Part shown: piece after piece, positions 16,296-23,944 of the stretch
Position numbering within the stretch: the stretch's first letter is position 1
Layout: every line of letters starts with the position of its first letter
NCBI GenBank assembly: GCA_039920865.1
Contig: JBDSCZ010000143.1
Location: 1 to 40,987 of the forward strand
Reading direction: 5' to 3'
Source of the DNA: AVCC01 sp039920865
GTDB lineage: Bacteria > Pseudomonadota > Gammaproteobacteria > Burkholderiales > Burkholderiaceae_D
DNA length: 40,987 nucleotides
Notes under the pieces: model-generated
The model's input: only the letters and a program-made list of their open reading frames with translations
Database searches by the model: none
Told to the model about the DNA's origin: nothing
Translations under genes and position numbers: made by a program

Positions 16296-16535
16296 TCAAC
16301 CGAAACTGCCGGCAAAGCGATAGCGCGATCCCCGGTGCCACATGATGGCAACCGAGGCGACGCCGTTGCCGGATCCGGTTTTGCGCTGCAGGACCAGGCA
16401 GGACTCCTTCGCCTCGGTGCCGTACTGCGCACCCTGCAGCGGCGTCAGGTATTCGTCCGGCGTGACTGTTGCAAAATCCTGCACATGTAATCCGGTGCCA
16501 ACATTATTCGTTCCGGATCTATAGTGGGATAACAT
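16296..16535 (-). pseudogene. probable gene fragment ending at a dispersed repeat
   Basis: 79-codon frame. The part downstream of about 16488 (HVQDFATVTPDEYLTPLQGAQ... to ...MWHRGSRYRFAGSFG, stop TGA 16296-16298) has strong G/C third-position bias and reads as real protein. The first ~16 codons lie in the 35-bp repeat copy B and look non-coding. No ribosome site precedes the ATG. I read it as the C-terminal remnant of an unrecognised gene whose 5' part was lost next to the repeat. An intact small gene is the alternative. Confidence 0.4.
16490..16525. repeat. 35-bp dispersed repeat, copy B
   Basis: ATCCGGTGCCAACATTATTC followed by GTTCCGGATCTATAGT; three differences from copy A at 9761-9797. 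It lies 38 bp upstream of the hlyD-like gene, so part of it may belong to that operon's promoter region. Confidence 0.75.
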
Positions 16536-16562
16536 TGCCCTGTTTCTTGCGAAAAGGGTCCG

Positions 16563-17549
16563 ATGAAATCATTGCGCATTCTGTTGCTGCTCGCCGTTGC
16601 CGGTATGGCTGCGTCACTGACGGCGTGCAGCGAACCGCCATCCGACAGCTTTCCCGGCTATGCGGAGGCCGATTATGTACGGGTCTCGACCCCGATCGCC
16701 GGCACCCTGCTCACCCAGCCGCACAAAAAAGGCGACACGGTCAAACGCGGCGCCCTTGCCTTCGTGCTGGAACAGGAAAGCGAAACCGCGGCGCGGGCCG
16801 AAGCCGCATTCCGGGTCCAGGGTGCCGAAGCCACGCTGGCGAACCTGAAAAAAGGCAAGCGGCCGGATGAGATCGCTACCGCGCAGGCGCAACTGGCGCA
16901 GGCGCAGGCTGCGGCGCGCCTGAGCAGCGCCGATCTGTCACGGCAAATCAAGCTGGTCGATGCCCACTTCATATCGGCGGCGCGGCTGGATGAAGCACGC
17001 GCTGCGGCCCAGCGCGATCAGGCCCACGTGCGGGAGTTGCAGGCGCAACTGCGGGTGGTGAATCTGGGCGCCAGAAGCGACGAGATTGCAGCGGCCGCGC
17101 AGGAGCGCAATGCCGCACAGGCGCAACTGGCACAACTCGCATGGCGGCTGGCGCAAAAAAGCCAGACGGTCCCGGTCGATAGCGTGGTTGACGACGTGCT
17201 GTATCAGGAAGGCGAATGGGTGGCGGCCGGCAGCCCGGTGCTGAGCCTGCTGCCGGCACAGACCATCAAGGCGCGTTTTTTCGTGCCGGAAACGATGCTG
17301 GGCCGGCTTCAGCTGGGTCAGGCGGCGAACTTGCTGTGCGACGGCTGCGGCGCACCGATCGCGGCCACCGTCAGCTTCATCGCGCACGCGGCCGAATACA
17401 CCGCGCCGCTGATTTACAGCAAGGAAAACCGCGCAACGCTGGTGTTCATGGTGGAAGCGCGCCCCGGCAGCAAGGATGCCTATCGACTGCATCCTGGCCA
17501 GCCGCTGGAAGTAAGGCTTGTCGCTGTAGCCGCCCAAGGCAAGCAATGA
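16563..17549 (+). CDS. HlyD-family membrane fusion (periplasmic adaptor) protein
   Basis: 328 aa. N-terminal lipoprotein-like signal (lipobox LTAC, C about residue 20). Split biotinyl-lipoyl-like segments (VRVSTPIAGTLLTQPHKKGDTVKRG and VDDVLYQEGEWVAAGSPVL) flank a long Ala/Gln-rich coiled-coil hairpin (about residues 75-200). It links an inner-membrane pump to an outer-membrane channel. AAGGG lies 4 bases before the ATG. Its stop overlaps the ATPase gene start (ATGA). YhiI/YbhG-type arrangement. Confidence 0.9.
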   Translation: MKSLRILLLLAVAGMAASLTACSEPPSDSFPGYAEADYVRVSTPIAGTLLTQPHKKGDTVKRGALAFVLEQESETAARAEAAFRVQGAEATLANLKKGKRPDEIATAQAQLAQAQAAARLSSADLSRQIKLVDAHFISAARLDEARAAAQRDQAHVRELQAQLRVVNLGARSDEIAAAAQERNAAQAQLAQLAWRLAQKSQTVPVDSVVDDVLYQEGEWVAAGSPVLSLLPAQTIKARFFVPETMLGRLQLGQAANLLCDGCGAPIAATVSFIAHAAEYTAPLIYSKENRATLVFMVEARPGSKDAYRLHPGQPLEVRLVAVAAQGKQ

Positions 17550-18505
17550 CGCAAGAGCACCCGATCATCGACGTGCGCGGCCTGACCAAGCGCTTTGGCG
17601 ATCATATCGTGGTCGACCACTTCGACATGCGGGTGCCGAAAGGACGAATTTACGGCTTCCTCGGGCCGAACGGCAGCGGCAAGACGACTACCCTGCGCAT
17701 GCTGTGCGGCTTGCTCAGCGCCGATGCCGGCGAAGGCACCTGCCTGGGCTACGACATCCGGCGCGAATCGCATCTGATCAAGCGCGAGGTCGGCTACATG
17801 ACGCAAAAATTCGGTCTGTACGAGGATCTGAGCATCACCGAAAACCTCGACTTCATCGCCCGCATCTTTGAAGTACCCGAGCGCAGGAAAACCGTCGCAG
17901 CGACGCTGGCGCAGCTGGGCTTGAGCGAGCGCCGCGACCAGTTGGCAGGCACGCTATCCGGCGGCTGGAAGCAACGGCTGGCGCTGGCTGCCTGTCTGCT
18001 GCACGGGCCGCAACTGCTGTTGCTCGACGAGCCGACCGCCGGCGTCGATCCGAAGGCCAGGCGCGAATTCTGGGACCAGCTGCACGATCTGGCTGCGGCC
18101 GGCCTGACGGTGCTGGTGACTACCCATTACATGGATGAGGCCGAGCGCTGCCACGAACTATCGTACATTTCCGAAGGCCGCCTGCTGGCGCGCGGCACGC
18201 CGGCCGCACTGATTGCCAGCGCCGGCCTGGCGACGTGCGCGGTTGCCGCCGACGATCCGGCCCGCGATTCGACCAAATTAAGCGCACTGGCGCACCAGTT
18301 GCGCGCGCTGCCGGCGTTGCGCAGCGTCGCATCCTTCGGCGCCACGCTGCATGTCAGTGCAACTTCGCAGGCGGTGCTGGATGCTGTAATGGCGCCCTTT
18401 GCCGACCAGGGCTTCCAAATCAGTGCAATTGCACCGAGCCTGGAAGATGTCTTCATCGTCCTGATGCAGGACAACCAGAGCAATCCGGAGCGGAGCGCGG
18501 CATGA
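17546..18505 (+). CDS. ABC transporter ATP-binding protein (drug/lipid export type)
   Basis: 319 aa, start at the ATG overlapping the adaptor's stop; the longer frame to 17216 is an artefact. Walker A GPNGSGKTT, signature LSGGWKQRLA (with the W of the YbhF/CcmA-like group), Walker B LLLLDEPTAGVDP, H-loop in TTHYMDEAERC. A ~95-residue C-terminal extension follows, usual for this subfamily. It overlaps the permease gene by 4 bases. Confidence 0.92.
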   Translation: MTQEHPIIDVRGLTKRFGDHIVVDHFDMRVPKGRIYGFLGPNGSGKTTTLRMLCGLLSADAGEGTCLGYDIRRESHLIKREVGYMTQKFGLYEDLSITENLDFIARIFEVPERRKTVAATLAQLGLSERRDQLAGTLSGGWKQRLALAACLLHGPQLLLLDEPTAGVDPKARREFWDQLHDLAAAGLTVLVTTHYMDEAERCHELSYISEGRLLARGTPAALIASAGLATCAVAADDPARDSTKLSALAHQLRALPALRSVASFGATLHVSATSQAVLDAVMAPFADQGFQISAIAPSLEDVFIVLMQDNQSNPERSAA

Positions 18506-19626
18506 ACTGGTCGCGCTTTGTTGCCATCCTGCTCAAGGAATTCCGCCAGATCCGGCGCGACCGGATGACTTTTGCGATGATGGTCGGCATGCCTATCGTG
18601 CAACTGATCCTGTTTGGCTTTGCGATCAATACCGACCCCAAGCATCTGCCGCTGGCGCTGGTCAGTGCCGACCAGAGCATCTTTTCGCGCAGCTTCATCG
18701 CTGCGCTGGAAAATTCCGCCTATTTCCGCGTCGCGCAACGCCCGCCTAGCGAGGCGCAGGCCAACCAGCTGCTGGCCGAAGGCCGGGTCCAGTTCGTGCT
18801 GGTGATCCCGGCGGATTTTTCGCGCCGGCTGCTGCGCGGCGAAAAACCGGTAGTGTTGCTGGCGGCCGACGCCACCGACCCGGCGGCGTCCGGCAATGCG
18901 CTGGCCGCTATCACCAACATCAGCCGGCAGGCATTGCGGTACGATTTAAAAGGGCCGCTGGCCGCTCTGCAGCCGACTGACGCGCCGTTTGAAGTACGGG
19001 TGCAGCGCCGCTACAACCCGGATGGGCTGTCGCGCTACAACATCGTGCCCGGCCTGATCGGCGTGATCCTGACCATGACGATGGTAATGATGACCGCGCT
19101 GGCGATGACCCGCGAACGCGAACGCGGCACCATGGAAAACCTGCTGGCCACGCCGGTGCGCCCGTTCGAAGTAATGACCGGAAAAATCGTGCCCTACATC
19201 CTGATTGGCTACATCCAGGTCGCGGTGATTCTGGTCGCCGCGCGGATTTTGTTCGAGGTGCCGATGGTCGGCAGCCTGGGCTTGCTGCTGCTGGCGCTGG
19301 TGCTATTCATGGCCGCGCATCTGGCGGTCGGCTTCACCTTTTCGACCATCGCTAAAAACCAGTTGCAGGCGATGCAGCTGACTTTCTTCTTTTTCCTGCC
19401 GTCGATGCTGTTGTCGGGCTTCATGTTCCCATTTCGCGGCATGCCGGCATGGGCGCAATGGGTCGGCGAAATGCTGCCGCTGACGCATTTCCTGCGCATC
19501 GTGCGCGGGATTCTGCTCAAGGGCAATACCTTAGCGGAGATCAGCGCTGACCTGTGGCCGATTGCCGTTTTCATGCTGGCAGCAGGCGCACTTGCCATGC
19601 AGCGCTATCAAAAGACGCTCGACTGA
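18502..19626 (+). CDS. ABC-2 family transporter permease
   Basis: 374 aa. One N-terminal helix (about residues 25-42), a large extracytoplasmic domain, then five C-terminal helices with the ABC-2 motif NLLATPVRPFEVMTGKIVPY. Resembles YbhS/YbhR/YhhJ permeases. Together with the two upstream genes it forms a one-permease efflux system; the usual second permease is absent, but a decayed permease tail lies downstream at 22910-23048. Substrate unknown. Confidence 0.9.
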   Translation: MNWSRFVAILLKEFRQIRRDRMTFAMMVGMPIVQLILFGFAINTDPKHLPLALVSADQSIFSRSFIAALENSAYFRVAQRPPSEAQANQLLAEGRVQFVLVIPADFSRRLLRGEKPVVLLAADATDPAASGNALAAITNISRQALRYDLKGPLAALQPTDAPFEVRVQRRYNPDGLSRYNIVPGLIGVILTMTMVMMTALAMTRERERGTMENLLATPVRPFEVMTGKIVPYILIGYIQVAVILVAARILFEVPMVGSLGLLLLALVLFMAAHLAVGFTFSTIAKNQLQAMQLTFFFFLPSMLLSGFMFPFRGMPAWAQWVGEMLPLTHFLRIVRGILLKGNTLAEISADLWPIAVFMLAAGALAMQRYQKTLD

Positions 19627-19676
19627 GCGAGCATCTTTGATCGCATCGCATCGGTGCTGCCGCCCGGACACGTCCG

Positions 19677-20222
19677 CTATTTCTGCTTGCGTCCGGTAAT
19701 CATTGCCTTCACCAGATTTTCCTGGTGCCGCACGCTGGAGAAAATCACTCCGGCGACATGCAGCCCGACCAGTGCCAGCGTCAGATTGGCAACGCTCTTG
19801 TGCAGGTCTTCCACCCATTCGATGCCAAAAAAACTATCGAGCGACATCATCCAGCCGGTGGTGCCGATGGTTGCAACCGCCAGCAGCAGCGCCAGGATCA
19901 TCACGCCGCCCAACGGGTTATGACCCAGACTGCGCGCCTCGCGCCGGGCCAGCACGTCCTTGACGTAATTTGCCAGTTTCGGCGCAGACGGCACGAAGCT
20001 GGAAAATCGCGCATACCGGCTACCGACGAAACCCCACAAGATGCGCGCGGCCACCAGTCCCAAGGCAGCGTAGCCCAGGTTCTGGTGCCAGGCGGCACTC
20101 TCATCGCCAAGCAAATATGCGCCGAGAAAAGACGCTACCAGCGACCAATGGAAAACCCGCACAAACGGGTCCCACACCTTCACGGTTTGCGCCATTCCGG
20201 CGCTATTGGCGACGCTGTCCAT
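19677..20222 (-). CDS. cytochrome b561-family protein
   Basis: 181 aa with four membrane helices. Candidate haem-ligand histidines: FHWSLV near residue 24, WHQNLGY, and HKSVANLTLALVGLHVAGV near the C-terminus. It probably moves electrons between quinones and a periplasmic partner. It overlaps the PepSY gene by one base (TAATG), implying joint function. The 50 bp to the convergent permease gene hold no clear terminator. Confidence 0.88.
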   Translation of the reverse strand: MDSVANSAGMAQTVKVWDPFVRVFHWSLVASFLGAYLLGDESAAWHQNLGYAALGLVAARILWGFVGSRYARFSSFVPSAPKLANYVKDVLARREARSLGHNPLGGVMILALLLAVATIGTTGWMMSLDSFFGIEWVEDLHKSVANLTLALVGLHVAGVIFSSVRHQENLVKAMITGRKQK

Positions 20223-20521
20223 TATTTTGCTTCTTTGGATTCGCTGGTTTCTGTACTAACAAATTTACCGTCGGCCGGATTGATCAGCATTTCGCTCTTC
20301 TTGCCGTCCTTGGCGATCACATACGCTTCGTAGCAGCTGCCTTCGGTCTTGATGCGGTTGACCTTCAAGCCTTGCGCCACCAGTTTGGCATTCACGTCTT
20401 TTTCCGCCATCCATTTGGATTTTGGCTCTTGGGTGCAGCTCGAAGAACTTGACGCGAATGCGTTCAGCGATAATGTGGCGACAGCGGCAGCAGCGAGTGT
20501 TTTCAACAGGGATGTTTGCAT
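20222..20521 (-). CDS. PepSY-domain periplasmic protein
   Basis: 99 aa with a Sec signal peptide (1-23, ...LNAFA). The mature part holds a PepSY-like domain (WMAEKDVNAKLVAQGLKVNRIKTEGSCYEAYVIAKDGKKSEMLINPADG) and two cysteines that could form a disulphide. It is the first gene of a pair with the cytochrome and is divergent from the two-component system. A CTTAAG-type site at 20621-20637 lies about 100 bp upstream and suggests control by that regulator. Confidence 0.87.
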   Translation of the reverse strand: MQTSLLKTLAAAAVATLSLNAFASSSSSCTQEPKSKWMAEKDVNAKLVAQGLKVNRIKTEGSCYEAYVIAKDGKKSEMLINPADGKFVSTETSESKEAK

Positions 20522-20620
20522 GGTGAATCCTTTCGAGTGTGGTTGAAATTTCGGTTCAAAGTTATTTCGTTAGCATCATGTGGTCTAACGTCTAACGCAG
20601 TGCCATATTGCTGCTTCAAC

Positions 20621-20637
20621 CTTAAGCGAATCTTATG
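20621..20637 (-). promoter_or_regulatory. candidate response-regulator box upstream of the PepSY gene
   Basis: CTTAAG-CGAAT-CTTATG, two half-sites with an 11-bp period, as bound by OmpR/PmrA/QseB-type regulators. It is a near copy of the site at 20814-20830. Confidence 0.6.
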
Positions 20638-20688
20638 GAGTTGGCATATGCGGTTATTTTCCCGTCAATCTACATTTCACAAATGCAA

Positions 20689-20759
20689 GGGTATGGTAAA
20701 AAACACTGCATTTTCCGCATATAAACTGTGATAATTTAAAAATACAGTGTCTTGTATAT
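20689..20759 (+). repeat. dispersed structured element, copy S5
   Basis: GGGTAT at 20689, CCGCATATAAACTG at 20715, AAATACAG at 20740, GTATAT at 20754; spacings 26, 25 and 14 bp. It sits between the two CTTAAG-type boxes. Confidence 0.75.
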
Positions 20760-20813
20760 AAATTTATCCAGGCCTTGCCCAGTCAAATCAACAATGTCGC
20801 TTCTTGAATTGTC

Positions 20814-20830
20814 CTTAAGCAAACCTTAAG
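20814..20830 (+). promoter_or_regulatory. response-regulator box (autoregulation)
   Basis: CTTAAG-CAAAC-CTTAAG, a perfect direct repeat with 11-bp period, followed 10 bp later by CATACT (20841-20846) as a -10 box. The repeat covers the expected -35 position, as in promoters activated by OmpR-family regulators. The response-regulator gene starts at 20879. Confidence 0.7.
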
Positions 20831-20878
20831 GCGGCGCAGTCATACTGCAGGTCGCTGCTGAAGAAAGAAGGAAATCGC

Positions 20879-21544
20879 ATGCGTTTGCTGGTGGTGGAAG
20901 ACGATGCCCTGCTCGGGCAAGGGATCGAGGCCGGCCTGAAACAGGCCGGATTTACCGTGGATCGCGCAATCGATGGCCGCGCGGCGGCATTGGCGCTGGA
21001 TGCGGTCGATTACGCATTGCTGGTGCTCGATCTGGGACTGCCGGGCATGAGTGGTCTTGATCTGCTGAAAAACTTGCGCGGCAAGGGGCGCGATATTCCG
21101 GTGCTGATCCTGACCGCGCGCGACACGGTACAGGATCGGGTCGCCGGCCTGAATGCCGGCGCCGACGATTATCTGATAAAGCCGTTCGACCTGGCCGAGC
21201 TGGTGGCCCGCATCCGCGCACTGCTGCGCCGGGCGCATGGCCGCAGTTCCGCCATCATCGAGCACGGCAATCTGCAACTCGATCCTGCTTCGCTGCAGGT
21301 GACGCAGGGCGGCCAGGCAATCCAGCTGTCGGCACGCGAGTGCGCGATCCTGATCGATCTGCTGGAACACAAGGGTGTCGCACTGTCGCGTGCCCGACTG
21401 GAGGAAAGCCTGTATGGCTGGAACGAGGAAGTCGAAAGCAATGCGATCGAAGTCCACATCCACAATCTGCGCAAGAAGCTCGGCGACCAGCTGATCAAGA
21501 CCATACGCGGTGTCGGCTACCTGATCCGCAAGGAGACCGCATGA
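20879..21544 (+). CDS. OmpR-family response regulator (QseB/PmrA-like)
   Basis: 221 aa. Receiver domain with acidic pocket E7/D8/D9, phospho-acceptor D51 (LVLDLGLPG) and conserved K near residue 101 (LIKPF). C-terminal winged helix with ARECAILIDLLEHKG and SNAIEVHIHNLRKKLG, the recognition region typical of QseB/PmrA. GAAGGA precedes the ATG. It overlaps the kinase gene as ATGA. Confidence 0.92.
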   Translation: MRLLVVEDDALLGQGIEAGLKQAGFTVDRAIDGRAAALALDAVDYALLVLDLGLPGMSGLDLLKNLRGKGRDIPVLILTARDTVQDRVAGLNAGADDYLIKPFDLAELVARIRALLRRAHGRSSAIIEHGNLQLDPASLQVTQGGQAIQLSARECAILIDLLEHKGVALSRARLEESLYGWNEEVESNAIEVHIHNLRKKLGDQLIKTIRGVGYLIRKETA

Positions 21545-22899
21545 AACGATTGTCGCTGCGGCAGCGTCTGACGCTGATGATCATGGCCAGCCTGCTGGCA
21601 GTCTGGAGCGCAATGGCGGTGTTTAGCTACCTTGAATCGCGCGAAGAAATCAACGAACTGTTCGATACCCGGCTGGAACAAGGCGCCCGCATCATCCTGC
21701 TGCTGGACCTGAAGCGCCTGCAACGTCTGGCCAATAATGAAAGCGAAGTCGTCGACGATCACGACGGCGATGAAGAGCGTCAAGGCAAGGCGCTGCCGTT
21801 CCAGGTCTGGGATGGCAACGGCCGGTTGCTGCTGCATACCGCCAGCGCGCCGCGCATCCCTTTTCGTGCCGGCAGCGGCTTAGACACCATCAAAGGGCAG
21901 GACAAGACCTGGCGCACGCTGGCGCTATGGAACCAGAAGCAGGGATTTCAGGTACGCGTGTTCGAGGATGCGCAGCAACGCAACACGCTGGCCGGCGGCA
22001 TCACGTTTCGCATGCTGGCACCCCTGCTGTTCGCCTTGCCTGGCCTGGCGCTGCTGATCTGGTTCAGCATCGGGCGCGGCCTGCAGCCTTTGCAGTCGCT
22101 GTCGGCTGCGATTGCCGCGCGCAGTGCCGGCAAACTGGATCTGATCACCTTGCATTCCGTACCCACGGAAGTCCAGGCTCTGATCGCCTCGCTCAACGAC
22201 TTGCTGCGAAGGCTTTCGCACTCACTGGATCAGGAACGCCGCTTCACTGCAGATGCCGCACATGAGTTGCGCACGCCGCTGGCCGCCATCAAGGTGCAAG
22301 CCGAGGTCGCGCTGGCGGCACAAGACAAGCCGCAACAGGATCAGGCACTGCACGGCATCATCGAAGGCATCAACCGCACGACCCGTCTGAGCGAACAGTT
22401 GCTGCTACTGGCCCGGCTTGACCATCTGACGCCGGAATCGCAGCAAAGCATCGAGCTGGGCGAACTGGCCCGGCAATGCGCGGCCCGCTGTGCCGACAGT
22501 GCGCTTGAGCGCGACATCGACCTCAGCGTTAGCGCTGCCGTATCGTGTCAGGTATGCGGCGACCCAGTATTGCTGGAAGCGCTGATCGGCAACCTGATCG
22601 ACAATGCAATCCGTTATACCCAGCCGCAGGGCTGCATCGAGATCGGCATCCAGACGGCGCAAGACGGTGTCACGCTCACCGTCAAGGATGACGGCCCCGG
22701 CCTGTCGGAACAGGACAAGGAACGCGTGCTGCACCGTTTTTATCGCGCCGAAGGCAATGGTGGCAGCGGCAGCGGCCTGGGGCTGTCGATCGTCGAGCGC
22801 ATCGCGCAGGTGCACCGCGCAACGCTGGCATTGGAGACTGGCTTGCATGGCCGCGGACTCGGTATACGGATCCTGTTTCCGCTGCAAAAAGTAAGCTGA
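21541..22899 (+). CDS. sensor histidine kinase (QseC/PmrB-like)
   Basis: 452 aa. Two membrane helices (about 12-30 and 160-180) enclose a ~130-residue periplasmic sensor with an acidic patch (ESEVVDDHDGDEERQ), which could bind metal or cationic ligands. HAMP-like linker, then HisKA with phospho-acceptor H241 (AAHELRTPLAAIK), N-box NLIDNAIRYTQ, G1 DDGPG and G2 GSGSGLGLSI. Partner of the regulator just upstream. Signal unknown; the linked PepSY and cytochrome genes are its likely targets. Confidence 0.92.
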   Translation: MKRLSLRQRLTLMIMASLLAVWSAMAVFSYLESREEINELFDTRLEQGARIILLLDLKRLQRLANNESEVVDDHDGDEERQGKALPFQVWDGNGRLLLHTASAPRIPFRAGSGLDTIKGQDKTWRTLALWNQKQGFQVRVFEDAQQRNTLAGGITFRMLAPLLFALPGLALLIWFSIGRGLQPLQSLSAAIAARSAGKLDLITLHSVPTEVQALIASLNDLLRRLSHSLDQERRFTADAAHELRTPLAAIKVQAEVALAAQDKPQQDQALHGIIEGINRTTRLSEQLLLLARLDHLTPESQQSIELGELARQCAARCADSALERDIDLSVSAAVSCQVCGDPVLLEALIGNLIDNAIRYTQPQGCIEIGIQTAQDGVTLTVKDDGPGLSEQDKERVLHRFYRAEGNGGSGSGLGLSIVERIAQVHRATLALETGLHGRGLGIRILFPLQKVS

Positions 22900-22909
22900 A
22901 ACAGCCCCC

Positions 22910-23048
22910 GAGCTGCCGCCGGTTGCAGCCCTCATGCTGGCAGCGGGCGTTATTGCGTTGCAGCGCAATCACAAGAGGCCCGACCGGGCGCCGGAACCAT
23001 TAAAGTCTGTCGCACAACCGGCAGGGACACGGCTGCCAGGTCACGATT
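22910..23048 (+). pseudogene. remnant of an ABC-2 permease C-terminus
   Basis: Eleven bases after the kinase stop, one frame reads ELPPVAALMLAAGVIALQRN followed by HKRPD. It aligns without gaps with the last 25 residues of the permease ending at 19626 (DLWPIAVFMLAAGALAMQRYQKTLD), about 13 identical, and the bases match too (CATGCTGGCAGC, TTGC, TGCAGCGC). The frame runs on to a TAA near 23048. No start or upstream domain is left. Confidence 0.65.
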
Positions 23049-23119
23049 AATAGCTGCACTCTGTCGCAAATGCATACTGCCAGAGCTGCACAAGTGACGC
23101 ATTCGTTTATGCCGCAGTG

Positions 23120-23150
23120 CAATATTTATATATTCCCCATCGAAATATTG
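23120..23150. repeat. AT-rich inverted repeat
   Basis: CAATATTT (23120-23127) and AAATATTG (23143-23150) are perfect 8-bp arms 15 bp apart, in the otherwise empty stretch 23049-23347. It could be an operator for the small genes that follow. I see no other signal in this stretch. Confidence 0.4.
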
Positions 23151-23347
23151 TTACTATTAAAAATGCTCGGCATAGCTTTTTTAATGGCAGTCAGCACCCT
23201 GAGAATGCACGGCCGATGCCCCGAAAGCGCGCGTTTCGGAAATATTCGCAGCGAATCCGTTACCGCACTAAAGTGCGACGGCAAAAATACCACCCCAATC
23301 CATGAAAATGAATCTTGCCCAGGCGGGGCGCTTTACAAAGAGCCGCA

Positions 23348-23506
23348 ATGAAAAATCAAATTTCACCGGTACTGCCATCCGAATGGCAGTACGAATTTAC
23401 CGAAAACACTGATGGAAAGCCGCTACCGGGCGTGACCGCATCCAGCATCGAATGTCCGGTACTGTGCGCCTTGTCCGGTAACGCTATGGTGTCCCATGCA
23501 GACTGA
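23348..23506 (+). CDS. small hypothetical protein
   Basis: 52 aa: MKNQISPVLPSEWQYEFTEN then TDGKPLPGVTASSIECPVLCAL... Weak AAGAG upstream. Its end overlaps the next gene's start by 11 bases, suggesting coupling. No family recognised; the frame shows moderate G/C third-position bias. Confidence 0.45.
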   Translation: MKNQISPVLPSEWQYEFTENTDGKPLPGVTASSIECPVLCALSGNAMVSHAD

Positions 23507-23897
23507 CCAACTGTCCACGGAAGATCCGCAGGCCGAGCGCCTGCAGCGCATGACGTCATCCATGGAAGCGATCAACGCACGCATCGTTCGCTTGGCGATT
23601 GCCCTAGACGTATCATTGCAGAGCAATGACGAGGTACTCCAGGTGATGAGTCAGCAACAGCTGCCGGCGCTGCCGCATCAGGGCCAGATCAGCGTGAGCC
23701 TTCTGATGGCCCGCAAGCGGGAAGAGTTACGCGGCCTGCTGGTACTGCGTTACAGCGTTGAAACCCGCTATGTGGTCGAAGTGGGGGTCACTGCCACACG
23801 CCAGATTTTGATCGAGGCCGAACAGCACCTGGCAAGCAAAGGCTTCAATCCCGGCGACGACGGCATCGACCTGAACCGGATGTTTAACGCGTTCTGA
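23496..23897 (+). CDS. hypothetical protein
   Basis: 133 aa, soluble and mostly helical. The N-terminal half is Q/E/M-rich (QAERLQRMTSSMEAINARIVRLAIALDVSLQSNDEVLQVM); the C-terminal half reads REELRGLLVLRYSVETRYVVEVGVTATRQILIEAEQHLASKGFNPGDDGID. I do not recognise it. It ends 47 bp before the FabI-like gene on the same strand. Confidence 0.7.
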   Translation: MQTDQLSTEDPQAERLQRMTSSMEAINARIVRLAIALDVSLQSNDEVLQVMSQQQLPALPHQGQISVSLLMARKREELRGLLVLRYSVETRYVVEVGVTATRQILIEAEQHLASKGFNPGDDGIDLNRMFNAF

Positions 23898-23944
23898 CAC
23901 GCCCAATCAAGCCACCGATTCCACCGACTATTTTTAACAATCCC

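Noticed and set aside
17216..17545. Extended start for the ABC ATPase gene
   Set aside because: It would overlap the adaptor gene by 330 bases; the ATG at 17546 gives the normal ATGA overlap and a normal N-terminus.
20731..20760. LexA-like box (ACAGTG...TGTATATA)
   Set aside because: The spacing and arms do not fit a CTGT-N8-ACAG SOS box; the bases belong to repeat copy S5.
23100..23160. Seventh copy of the S element near 23112 (CCGCAGTGCAATATT)
   Set aside because: No GAGTAT block 26 bp upstream and no AAATACAC 25 bp downstream in either orientation.
23070..23351. 93-codon plus-strand frame
   Set aside because: Low coding bias, no ribosome site and an AT-rich inverted repeat inside; more likely non-coding.
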